From NCBI GenBank assembly GCA_002410555.1, contig DHSR01000083.1, positions 121,415-176,647 on the forward strand: a stretch of 55,233 nt of DNA, written 5' to 3'. Both the position numbers and the translations under genes were made by a program. The number at the start of each line of letters is the position of its first letter. The stretch's first letter is position 1. Source of the stretch: Bacteroidales bacterium UBA5281. Its GTDB lineage: Bacteria; Bacteroidota; Bacteroidia; Bacteroidales; Lentimicrobiaceae. The notes below the pieces were generated by a model that worked only from the letters and a program-made list of their open reading frames with translations, was not told the origin of the DNA and did not search any database. Positions 25,017 through 33,200 of the stretch are shown one piece after another.

Positions 25017-27473
25017 GTGGACAATTACATTAAAGAAATGAATCAGGAAGAATCAATTGACTTCAAACAATTATTCTTCAAATTTTACCGCTACTGGTAT
25101 TTCTTCATCATCACTGTATTTATTGCACTAATTATTGCTTTTCTGTTCAATAAATACACGGAACCTGTTTATAAGGTCAGTACTACGGTGATGATAAAAG
25201 ACGATAAATCGGGTTTCGACCCTCAGGCCATGCTTGGTTTGGGGAGTATGAAAAATGCCCAGCGTCTTGAAAATGAAATCGGAGTGCTTAAATCAAGAAC
25301 ACTGGTAACACGCGCCATTAAAGAGTTGAACTTTGATGTCTCCTATTTTATGGAAGACAATTTCATTACCCGTGAAATGTACAAAAATTCACCATTCACT
25401 GTGGTTTTTGATACAGCCATCCCACAACCAACGGGTATCAGGTTTAATTTGCAGATATTACCCGATAACAAATTTAACCTGTCAACGGAAGGCGAAGCAG
25501 CCACCCTGTATAAGTTTTCAAATCATAAGAAGATACAAGATATCAGCGGGAAGGTTTCCGCCAGTGGGAAATATGAATTTGGGCAGGAAATTAAAGGAAA
25601 CTACTTTAATTTTAAAGTTATTCTGAATACCAATTTTGATCCGAAGAAACACGTGGACAAAAATATGTTCTTTTTCTTCAATCAGGCTTCTGATCTCGTA
25701 AAGCAACTTTCCGGATATACTATTGAACCAATCAATCGTGAGGCTTCTATCGTTGAAATTTCAATGAAGAGCACCAACGTTCAAAAAGCGGCTGACTTCC
25801 TCAACAGCCTGACCACTTCTTACCTTCAAAGAAGTCTGGAAAAGAAGAATCAGATTGCCACAAATACCATCAACTTCATTGATGATCAATTGCTTGGCAT
25901 TACCGATTCATTGCAGATGGCTGAATCGAACCTGCAACAATTCCGCACTACCAACGAAGTGATGAACCTCGATTTCCAGTCTCAACAGGTATTTACCATG
26001 ATGAATGCTTTGCAGGATAAGAAGGCGGAATTAATGGTAAAAAACAAGTACTACCTTTATCTTCGTGACTATTTAAAAACCAATGAAGGTATTGACAATC
26101 TGACTGTTCCATCGAGCATGGGTATAGATGATCCTGTGTTGACCCAGCTTATAAACGAACTTACCCGGATTTATGCTGACCGGGGCGAAGCTTTGCTGAT
26201 GGCAAAGGAAAAAAATCCAATTATTGCGTCCTATGACGACAGGATTAAAATGATAAAGAAGACATTGGAAGAAAACATTAAAAATATTGTAAACACTTCC
26301 AACATTGCTATTCGCGATATTGATGCCCGCATCAATCAGCTCGATTCGCGCATAAACCGTTTGCCCGGAACCCAGCGGGCATTAATTGGCATTGAGCGGA
26401 AGTTTAAGCTTAATGATGCCATTTATACCTTCCTGTTGGAAAAGCGCTCCGAAGCTCAGATTACCCGCGCATCAAATATGCCTGATAACGAAGTGATTGA
26501 CCCTGCCATTATGGAGGAGCAGGCTCCGGTGTTTCCGAAGAAAACCCTTAACTATACCATAGCTCTGCTGCTTGGGTTATTGTTTCCGGTGGTATATGTT
26601 TTAGGTAAGGATTATTTTAACGATAAGATCATAGATAAAAAAGATCTTGAAAGCCTCACCTCATTACCTATACTCGGGCACATCATTCATAACACGCGCG
26701 ACAGTCAGATAGTGGTGGCTGAATATCCCAAATCAAGCATATCGGAATCCTTCCGTTCTATACGTACCAACCTCAGGTTTTACGACCAGAATAAAGACAA
26801 GCAGGTAATACTTATAACTTCCACTATGGTAAGTGAAGGAAAAACCTTTACAGCCATGAACCTGGCATCTATTTTTGCTCTTTACGGCCGCAAAACCCTG
26901 CTTATGGGTTACGACCTCCGCAAACCCAAGATTTATCAGGATTTTGGATTGTCGAATACCGAAGGAATAAGCTCATACCTCATCAATCGCAATGACATTG
27001 ATGGTATCATTCAGAAATCACCTCTGGATAATCTTGATGTACTTATGGCAGGACCTGTTCCACCTAACCCGGCTGAACTCATTGCTTCTCCCAAAAATGA
27101 TGAACTCATGGAGAAGTTAAAAAGCATGTACGATTTCATCATAATTGATACTCCTCCGGTAGGATTGGTTACCGATGCCTTCTTATTGATGAAATATACG
27201 GATGTAAACATTTACGTGGTGCGCCAGAATTACACCAATAAAAAAGTATTTGGTTCTATTATTGCCGACATCGAACAACGCAACATTCCCAACATGACCA
27301 TATTGGTTAATGATGTTAAGATGGATAAAAACTCTTACGGCTATGGCTATGGCTATGGTTATGGCTATGGCTATGGTTATGGCTACGGTTCGGGCTATGG
27401 TTATGGGTATTATACCGATGATCAGGAGCCGGGCAGCAATAGTGTAGTGGACAAAATGTTTAAAAAATCCTGA
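25017..27473 (+). CDS. Wzc-type polysaccharide co-polymerase and BY-kinase
   Basis: 818 residues. A Wzz-type chain-length domain begins with a TM helix (about 30-46), followed by a long periplasmic coiled coil with VMIKDDKSGFDPQ and a second TM around ALLLGLLFPVVYVLG. The cytosolic BY-kinase has Walker A STMVSEGKTFTAMN, Walker A' LLMGYDLRKP and Walker B FIIIDTPPVG. Walker A' carries Gly where the first conserved Asp usually is. The C-terminal Tyr cluster (residues 774-799) consists of Gly-Tyr repeats with 13 tyrosines, encoded by a GGYTAT hexamer tract. The start is GTG at 25017; an ATG at 25038 is the alternative. It is co-transcribed with the Wza-like gene. Confidence 0.92.
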   Translation: MDNYIKEMNQEESIDFKQLFFKFYRYWYFFIITVFIALIIAFLFNKYTEPVYKVSTTVMIKDDKSGFDPQAMLGLGSMKNAQRLENEIGVLKSRTLVTRAIKELNFDVSYFMEDNFITREMYKNSPFTVVFDTAIPQPTGIRFNLQILPDNKFNLSTEGEAATLYKFSNHKKIQDISGKVSASGKYEFGQEIKGNYFNFKVILNTNFDPKKHVDKNMFFFFNQASDLVKQLSGYTIEPINREASIVEISMKSTNVQKAADFLNSLTTSYLQRSLEKKNQIATNTINFIDDQLLGITDSLQMAESNLQQFRTTNEVMNLDFQSQQVFTMMNALQDKKAELMVKNKYYLYLRDYLKTNEGIDNLTVPSSMGIDDPVLTQLINELTRIYADRGEALLMAKEKNPIIASYDDRIKMIKKTLEENIKNIVNTSNIAIRDIDARINQLDSRINRLPGTQRALIGIERKFKLNDAIYTFLLEKRSEAQITRASNMPDNEVIDPAIMEEQAPVFPKKTLNYTIALLLGLLFPVVYVLGKDYFNDKIIDKKDLESLTSLPILGHIIHNTRDSQIVVAEYPKSSISESFRSIRTNLRFYDQNKDKQVILITSTMVSEGKTFTAMNLASIFALYGRKTLLMGYDLRKPKIYQDFGLSNTEGISSYLINRNDIDGIIQKSPLDNLDVLMAGPVPPNPAELIASPKNDELMEKLKSMYDFIIIDTPPVGLVTDAFLLMKYTDVNIYVVRQNYTNKKVFGSIIADIEQRNIPNMTILVNDVKMDKNSYGYGYGYGYGYGYGYGYGSGYGYGYYTDDQEPGSNSVVDKMFKKS
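27336..27413 (+). repeat. In-frame hexanucleotide repeat encoding Gly-Tyr
   Basis: Tandem GGC/GGT-TAT/TAC units inside the Wzc-like gene, interrupted once by a Ser codon. It encodes 26 residues with 13 tyrosines. Gain or loss of a unit keeps the frame and changes the number of phosphorylatable tyrosines. Confidence 0.95.
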
Positions 27474-27496
27474 GGCTATCCTTTGGGAATAAAGTT

Positions 27497-27522
27497 AAAA
27501 GGTTGTGGTAACACAGCCTTTT
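27497..27522 (+). terminator. Intrinsic terminator of the wza/wzc-like operon
   Basis: An 11-bp stem AAAAGGTTGTG / CACAGCCTTTT with one G-U pair and a 4-nt loop, ending in T residues. It starts 24 bp after the kinase stop codon. Confidence 0.8.
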
Positions 27523-27589
27523 TGATTATTGCTTATTCAGTGAACCAACAGAGCTATAAGAAGATCAAATCTTAATCTGATTAAATAAA

Positions 27590-28036
27590 ATGAGCTTTAT
27601 TTATGAATATCCACGGCCATCAGTTTCTGCTGATGCCGTAATTTTTCGAAAAAAAAATGATAATATTGAAATATTGTTGATTCGCCGCAGCAATCCCCCT
27701 TTCAAAGATATGTGGGCACTGCCTGGTGGGTTTGTAGATATGGATGAAAGTCTGGATACGGCAGCAGCCCGAGAACTCAAAGAAGAAACAGGACTTGATG
27801 GCATTGACTTGCATCAATTTCATGCATACGGTGCGGTAGACCGGGACCCACGCCACAGAACCATATCCATAGCTTATGCAGGCCTGCTGACAAGAAGCGA
27901 TGCCCGGTTAATGGCGGCCGATGATGCAGCGGAAGCAGCCTGGTTTGATGTGAATGATCTTCCCGAAACTGGCTTTGACCATGCCAGTATCATTCAGGAT
28001 GCCAGGACATTTGCCCACCGGATGAACTGGTTTTAA
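27590..28036 (+). CDS. NUDIX hydrolase
   Basis: A 148-residue pyrophosphohydrolase of the NUDIX family. The Nudix box GGFVDMDESLDTAAAREL followed by KEETGL carries the Gly, Glu, Arg and paired Glu residues that bind the metal. The N-terminus EYPRPSVSADAVIF and the WFDVNDLPETGFDH segment resemble the ADP-ribose pyrophosphatase and NrtR-type branch, but no DNA-binding domain follows. The substrate cannot be assigned. It stands alone between the polysaccharide export pair and the U32 gene. Confidence 0.9.
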   Translation: MSFIYEYPRPSVSADAVIFRKKNDNIEILLIRRSNPPFKDMWALPGGFVDMDESLDTAAARELKEETGLDGIDLHQFHAYGAVDRDPRHRTISIAYAGLLTRSDARLMAADDAAEAAWFDVNDLPETGFDHASIIQDARTFAHRMNWF

Positions 28037-28078
28037 GCGATGCCTGAAGTCTGGGGTAACCCCTTTCTTATTAATGTT

Positions 28079-28086
28079 TACTTTTG
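28079..28086 (+). promoter_or_regulatory. Candidate -7 promoter element of the U32 gene
   Basis: TACTTTTG, 18 bp before the ATG at 28105. This leaves a leader of only about a dozen bases. No -33 TTG is evident. Confidence 0.45.
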
Positions 28087-28104
28087 CATTAAAATTTAAG
28101 ATTG

Positions 28105-29370
28105 ATGCAAGCCATAGAAATCATGTCTCCTGCCGGATCATTTGAGTCACTCATGGCGGCCATAAAAGCCGGCGCAGGATCAGTATATTTTGGAGCAGGA
28201 CAATTGAATATGCGTGCCCGCTCCTCCAGTAATTTTTCACCTGACGACATACGTGAAATTTCGCGCATATGTAAGGAACATGGGGTAAAGTCATACCTTA
28301 CACTCAATACCATTATTTATGATGAGGAACTCCCGCTTATGCGTGAGATGGTTGATCTGGCCAAAGAAAGCGGCTTAAGTGCCATTATTGCCTCTGATAT
28401 TTCGGTGATGGAATATGCAAAATCCAAAGATGTAGAAATTCACATCTCCACTCAGTGTAACATTACCAATATCGAAGCTATTCGTTTTTATTCCCGGTAT
28501 GCAGATGTAATGGTGCTTGCCAGGGAGTTGAATATAGCCCAGATGGGAACCATTACACGTGCCATCCGGGAACAGAACATTACGGGGCCTTCGGGAAATC
28601 TCGTCCAAATTGAGGTGTTTGTGCATGGGGCATTGTGCATGGCTGTTTCTGGCAAGTGCTACATCAGCCTTGATAATTTCAATGCCTCGGCCAACAGGGG
28701 AGCCTGCCAGCAACCTTGCCGCCGGGCATATACCGTGAAAGATGCAGACAACCAGATAGAACTGGAAATTGATAATAAATACATCATGTCACCCAAGGAT
28801 CTGATGACTATTCCCATTATAGACCGCCTGTTGGATGCCGGAGTCACCGTGCTCAAGATAGAAGGGCGGGGCCGTTCTGCCGAATATGTTAAAACAGTTA
28901 CTAAAACCTATCAGGAAGCTGTTAAGGCCTGGCAAAACAATCAGTTTTCAAAGGAAAAAATTGAAAAATGGACTGCTGAATTAAATAAGGTTTATAATCG
29001 TGGGTTCTGGGGTGGCTATTATCTGGGTGAAAGAACAGGCGAATGGTCGGAACGCTATGGATCACAGGCCTCGCAGAAGAAAGTGTATGTGGGCAAAGTG
29101 GTTAACTTTTTTAATCAGTTGAAAGTCGCAGAAATAAAAATTGAGACCCATGCTGTAAAAACAGGAGATACTATTTTGATAATTGGCCCCACAACCGGTG
29201 CTTATGAAACCCAGGTGAATGAAATCAGGGTAGAGCTTAACCAGGTAGAAAAAGCGGTAAAGGGAGAGAATTGCTCCATAGCAGTAGATGAAACCCTTAG
29301 AAGAGGAGATAAAGTTTACCTATTGGTAAATGCTGGTCACAAGCTGTTTCAGGTGCAGCAGAACGGTTAG
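28105..29370 (+). CDS. U32-family protein, TrhP-like (tRNA uridine hydroxylation)
   Basis: About 421 residues. U32 proteins were named peptidases, but E. coli relatives (TrhP/YegQ, RlhA) hydroxylate RNA using prephenate-derived chemistry and an Fe-S cluster. Here the U32 signature region EVFVHGALCMAVSGKCYIS is followed by RGACQQPCRRAY, giving the four-cysteine cluster set. The N-terminal MSPAGSFESLMAAIKAGA is typical of the TIM-barrel start, and a C-terminal beta domain begins near YVGKVVNFF. The ATG at 28105 is preferred over an adjacent TTG. TrhP is the likeliest role given the YegQ-like size. Confidence 0.88.
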   Translation: MQAIEIMSPAGSFESLMAAIKAGAGSVYFGAGQLNMRARSSSNFSPDDIREISRICKEHGVKSYLTLNTIIYDEELPLMREMVDLAKESGLSAIIASDISVMEYAKSKDVEIHISTQCNITNIEAIRFYSRYADVMVLARELNIAQMGTITRAIREQNITGPSGNLVQIEVFVHGALCMAVSGKCYISLDNFNASANRGACQQPCRRAYTVKDADNQIELEIDNKYIMSPKDLMTIPIIDRLLDAGVTVLKIEGRGRSAEYVKTVTKTYQEAVKAWQNNQFSKEKIEKWTAELNKVYNRGFWGGYYLGERTGEWSERYGSQASQKKVYVGKVVNFFNQLKVAEIKIETHAVKTGDTILIIGPTTGAYETQVNEIRVELNQVEKAVKGENCSIAVDETLRRGDKVYLLVNAGHKLFQVQQNG

Positions 29371-29808
29371 AGGGAGAGAAAGAATAAGAGAGAGAGGGAA
29401 TGAGAGAGTGATGGGGAGACAAGAGGACGGGGGGGACCGGGAGAACATCTCTTCCCGATCCCATACCTACGGGACAGGACTAATTTCTAATTTCTGACTT
29501 CTCACCACTAACCTCCAAAGACCAAAGACCAAAAGGAACGAGGGACGCTCAGAAGGGACGAGGGACGTAAAAAGGAACGGGGAGACGGGGAGACGAAGGG
29601 AATATTTCTAATTTCTAACCTCTAGCTTCTAACCTCTAACTTCTAACCTCTAACTTCTAACCTCTAACTTCTAATAACCCAGGACCAAATTGAGCGAAGC
29701 GAAATCCCATGAGCATCCTTTTACGTGCGGATTCGGGAAACAACTTAACAACTCCCACCCGAGGCGGACAGACAACAACTCAACAAATCAACAACTCAAC
29801 AAAAGACA
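29371..29808. repeat. Mosaic non-coding repeat block B
   Basis: 438 bp with no gene. In order it holds GA-rich words (GAGAGAGGGAATGAGAGAG, GGGGAGACAAGAGG), a cluster of GGAACGAGGGACG and GGGACGAGGGACG words (about 29535-29600), four 14-bp tandem units (29613-29674) and AACAACTCAACAAATCAAC-type runs up to the next start codon. The 20-mer CAACAACTCAACAAATCAAC at 29773-29792 is identical to 340-359 in block A. Function unknown. Confidence 0.85.
29613..29674 (+). repeat. 14-bp tandem repeat, 4.4 copies
   Basis: TTCTAACCTCTAAC repeated at 29613, 29627, 29641 and 29655 (first copy with one G) plus six more bases. There are no spacers, so it is a minisatellite and not CRISPR. Confidence 0.95.
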
Positions 29809-30663
29809 ATGTACAACTACCACACCCATTCCCGTTTTTCTGATGGCAGCGCTGAGCCTGTTGACTATGTGTATGAAGCCCTGTTGCAAGGATTTACCAG
29901 CCTTGGATTCTCTGAACATTCGGTACTGCCTTTTGATAACACCTTTGCACTGAAGCTCGAAGATGAATTGCTCTATTGCAATACCATCAATGAACTGAAA
30001 AAACAATATGATGGTCGCTTACATTTGTTGCTCGCTCTGGAAGCAGATTTTATCCCCGGTATAAGTGAGCCATTCAGTTCTTCGAAAGCCCGTTTATCTC
30101 TTGATTACATTATTGGCAGCGTGCATCTGGTGAAAAATGCTAAGGGTGAATTGTGGTTTATTGACGGCCCCCGGCGCGAAACTTACGATAAAGGTTTGGA
30201 TCAGTTCTTTAGTGGAGATATACGCAAAGGAGTTACCGCTTACTGGCACCAGATTAACCAGATGCTGGAAGAAGAAGTATTCGAAATAATCGGGCACCTG
30301 GATAAAATAAAGATGCATAACCAGGAGCGGTGGTTTCGCGAAGATGAACCCTGGTATTCCGATCTGGTCAACGAAACCCTGGATCTGATCAGCGAAAAGC
30401 AGGTCATTGTAGAAGTAAACACCCGCGGTATCTACAAAGGGCGCTGTCCTCACCTCTTTCCCGGTGAACATATCCTACGCCGGCTAAGCGAGCTTAATAT
30501 TCCGGTTATGCTGAGTAGCGATGCTCATCAACCTGAGGAATTAAGCATGTATTTTAAAGAAGCCGGCATGATTCTGCAACAGTGCGGACTAAAGTCCCTT
30601 ACTGTTTTTGGGGAAAATGGATGGCAGCAGAAAGCCATTGAAGATGTGGTTCAATTGATTTGA
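29809..30663 (+). CDS. PHP-family phosphatase, histidinol-phosphatase (HisK/HisJ) type
   Basis: 284 residues with the PHP metal-binding motifs in order: YHTHSRFSDG at the N-terminus, GFSEHS, ALEADF, IGSVH, IIGHLDK, VEVNTRG and LSSDAH. This set and the length match the PHP class of histidinol phosphatases, which dephosphorylate L-histidinol phosphate in histidine synthesis. No other his gene is nearby, so the substrate rests on family resemblance. Repeat block B runs up to its start codon and leaves no obvious promoter. It converges on the ABC exporter gene 191 bp away. Confidence 0.87.
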   Translation: MYNYHTHSRFSDGSAEPVDYVYEALLQGFTSLGFSEHSVLPFDNTFALKLEDELLYCNTINELKKQYDGRLHLLLALEADFIPGISEPFSSSKARLSLDYIIGSVHLVKNAKGELWFIDGPRRETYDKGLDQFFSGDIRKGVTAYWHQINQMLEEEVFEIIGHLDKIKMHNQERWFREDEPWYSDLVNETLDLISEKQVIVEVNTRGIYKGRCPHLFPGEHILRRLSELNIPVMLSSDAHQPEELSMYFKEAGMILQQCGLKSLTVFGENGWQQKAIEDVVQLI

Positions 30664-30854
30664 TATTGCCACTAAAGCTCGAAGACTTCTATGGTTTTAT
30701 CTACTCATGAGTGCAACCTGTCAACACCTTGACTATCCGTTTGCTAAATGGCTATCAGGTTGGATTAGTGCCGGCCCCGAGCATCAGATTGAAGGCTGTT
30801 AGGATATTGTTTTTTGTTTTACCCTGGACAAGATTCCTATGCATCCGGCAAAAC

Positions 30855-32675
30855 TTATCCCAGCATTTGGAGGTCGTGCAGGCGTTTATATACCCCGCCT
30901 TTTGCCATCAGTTCGTTGTGATTCCCTCTCTCAGCAATATTGCCATGTTGCATAACGATGATTTCATCGGCAAATTGAATGGTTGACAGGCGGTGGGCAA
31001 TAACCAGTGAAGTACGGTTTTGCATCAGATTGATGAGCGCCTCCTGAACCAGTCTTTCTGATTCGGTATCGAGGGCTGACGTAGCTTCATCAAGAATAAG
31101 AATCGGCGGGTTCCGGAGTACTGCGCGGGCAATACTTAACCGCTGACGCTGCCCTCCTGACATTTTAATGCCCCGGTCTCCAATGTTGGTTTGATAACCT
31201 TCGGGCATTTGCATAATAAACTCATGGGCATTGGCAACTTTAGCTGCATCTGTAACTGCTTGCGGAGTAACATTGCTCAAACCAAATGCTATATTTTCAG
31301 CTACCGTACCATTAAACAATATGGTTTCCTGGGAAACAATACCCATCAGTGCACGTACATCGGAGATAACAAGATCGCGAATGGGGATACCATCTATGAG
31401 AATTTCACCTCCGGTAACATCATAAAACCGGGGCAACAAATCGGCCATAGTTGATTTGCCGCTGCCTGAAGCACCAACCAATGCTATGGTTTTACCTTTA
31501 GGCACCACCAGATTCACACTGTGCAGCACTTCTTCCTGTTGATATCGAAAACTAACGTTCCTGTACTCAATCTTTTCATTAAAAGAATGAATAGGCAACG
31601 CATCAGGTTTTTGGGTGATTACTTCACTTGCATTAAGAACCTGATTGATACGATCTACCGATGCGCCACCCTTCTGTACATTATATAAAGCAGAGGAGAG
31701 TGATTTTATGGGGTTGATGATTTGTGAAAAGAAAGCAATATAAGCGATGAAAATAGCTGCATCCATCCCTGAATCTCCGGAAAGAATAATTTTCCCGCCA
31801 TACCAGATCACAAATGCTGAAACCGCTATCCCCAGAAATTCACTTAAGGGCGAAGCCAGGTCACGTTTGCGGTAAAGTTGAATCATCAACTGGGCATACC
31901 GGTGATTGATACTCTTAAAATTCTCTGAAGCCCAGCCAATGGCATTAAATGCCTTAATGATACGTAATCCGCTTAAAGACTCTTCAATAACTGAGAGCAA
32001 CTCTCCCATCTTTTGTTGCCCTTTGGTTGATGTACGCTTAAGACTGCGGCCTATCCGCCCGATTAAAAGTCCGCTTACCGGCAGCAGTATAAGAACCATC
32101 AGGGTAAGCTCAGCATTCATGATAAAGAGAGTAACAAGATATACCACTATGGTAATGGGATCCCGAAAAAGCATTTCCAGTGAACTCATTACTGACCATT
32201 CAACCTCCTGCACATCGGCTGTCATTCGTGAGATGATATCTCCTTTTTTTTGTTCAGAATAATAACCAAGCGGCAAAATCATAGCTTTATGGTACAGAGA
32301 ATCGCGCATATCGCGAACCACGCCATTACGCACTACGGCAATATAGTACATGGCCAGATATCTGAACAGGTTTTTAAAGAAAAAAGCAATTATCAATCCC
32401 GCACATATATATGCAAGGGCACGCAACTCACCATAAGTGGCCACAAAATTACCTACCTGGTAATATAAGTTATCCTTAATGGCATCAAAGCTTAAGGACA
32501 AGGGAGGAGGGCTGGTAACTCCGGCTTCGCGCTGAAATAAAATATTCAACAAAGGAATGACTCCTGCCAGTGAGAATACCGAAAAAATAACACCCAGAAT
32601 GTTAAATAGTACATTTAGTAGAGCATATCCCCAATAGGGATAGGCATAGCGGATAACTTTTATCAGGTTGCGCAT
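30855..32675 (-). CDS. ABC exporter, MsbA/lipid A or multidrug type
   Basis: A half-transporter of about 606 residues: an N-terminal six-helix membrane domain (about 1-330), then an ATPase domain with Walker A VGASGSGKST, signature MSGGQRQRLSIARA, Walker B ILILDEATSALD and the switch His in IAHRLSTI. It resembles Bacteroidota MsbA-like exporters that flip lipid A or other lipids, but drug export cannot be excluded. The ATG at 32675 (MRNLIKVIRYAYPYWG) is chosen; a TTG at 32714 would add 13 unlikely residues. It is divergent from rbfA and has its own -7 element. Confidence 0.9.
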   Translation of the reverse strand: MRNLIKVIRYAYPYWGYALLNVLFNILGVIFSVFSLAGVIPLLNILFQREAGVTSPPPLSLSFDAIKDNLYYQVGNFVATYGELRALAYICAGLIIAFFFKNLFRYLAMYYIAVVRNGVVRDMRDSLYHKAMILPLGYYSEQKKGDIISRMTADVQEVEWSVMSSLEMLFRDPITIVVYLVTLFIMNAELTLMVLILLPVSGLLIGRIGRSLKRTSTKGQQKMGELLSVIEESLSGLRIIKAFNAIGWASENFKSINHRYAQLMIQLYRKRDLASPLSEFLGIAVSAFVIWYGGKIILSGDSGMDAAIFIAYIAFFSQIINPIKSLSSALYNVQKGGASVDRINQVLNASEVITQKPDALPIHSFNEKIEYRNVSFRYQQEEVLHSVNLVVPKGKTIALVGASGSGKSTMADLLPRFYDVTGGEILIDGIPIRDLVISDVRALMGIVSQETILFNGTVAENIAFGLSNVTPQAVTDAAKVANAHEFIMQMPEGYQTNIGDRGIKMSGGQRQRLSIARAVLRNPPILILDEATSALDTESERLVQEALINLMQNRTSLVIAHRLSTIQFADEIIVMQHGNIAERGNHNELMAKGGVYKRLHDLQMLG

Positions 32676-32711
32676 AAGAAAAGGCGCCTTGTTAAAAAAA
32701 CAAAGCTGCCG

Positions 32712-32719
32712 CAAATATA
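32712..32719 (-). promoter_or_regulatory. Candidate -7 promoter element of the ABC exporter
   Basis: TATATTTG on the minus strand, 37 bp before the ATG at 32675. Its position supports the shorter start. Confidence 0.5.
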
Positions 32720-32822
32720 CAGGTTATTATACTGTTCTGATAAATATTCAGTTGATAAAAGTGGAATGTATATGCCCGGGTTATTCCAGCATTAACATCT
32801 TTTTGCATGGCCGAATAATAAC

Positions 32823-32830
32823 TATCTTTG
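32823..32830 (+). promoter_or_regulatory. Candidate promoter of rbfA
   Basis: TTTG (32802-32805), 17 bp, TATCTTTG, ending 4 bp before the rbfA ATG. The transcript would start at or within a few bases of the start codon, which would make it leaderless. Confidence 0.5.
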
Positions 32831-32834
32831 CAGA

Positions 32835-33173
32835 ATGGAAAGCAAAAGACAACAAAAAATAGCCCGTTTGCTCCAAAAAGAGCTTGGGGAAATCATGCGC
32901 ATCTATGCCAGCGAACATCTGCATGGGTATCTTATTACAGTAACTAAAGTAAATATATCGCCCGATCTTTCCCTGGCCAGAACCTACCTCAGCCTTTTCG
33001 GGCCTGCAAAGCGCGAAGATGTTTTTGAACGCATTCAGAACTCTACCAAAGAAATCAGGCATCAGCTTGCCTTGCGAACCGGCAAGCAAATGCGGATAGT
33101 GCCGGAACTGGCTTTTTATGTGGATGACTCACTGGATTACATTGAGAATATTGACAATTTGTTAAAGTCGTAA
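32835..33173 (+). CDS. rbfA: Ribosome-binding factor A
   Basis: A small (112 residues) KH-fold protein that binds the 30S subunit and helps process the 5' end of 16S rRNA. Typical features are the opening ESKRQQKIARLLQKELGEI, ITVTKVNISPDLSLARTYLS in the middle, and LRIVPEL-type text near the end (MRIVPELAFYVDDSLDY). The permease gene follows after 27 bp on the same strand. The promoter box 4 bp before the ATG suggests a leaderless message. Confidence 0.95.
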   Translation: MESKRQQKIARLLQKELGEIMRIYASEHLHGYLITVTKVNISPDLSLARTYLSLFGPAKREDVFERIQNSTKEIRHQLALRTGKQMRIVPELAFYVDDSLDYIENIDNLLKS

Positions 33174-33200
33174 TTTAAAATACTTAAAAATGCATTCCGG

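Noticed and set aside
28053..28063. GGGGTAACCCC palindrome before the U32 gene
   Set aside because: It is too short, with a 1-nt centre, and no T tract follows. It may be chance.
30711..30986. 91-residue open frame overlapping the 3' end of the ABC exporter
   Set aside because: It is antisense to the conserved exporter over half its length and shows no domain features.
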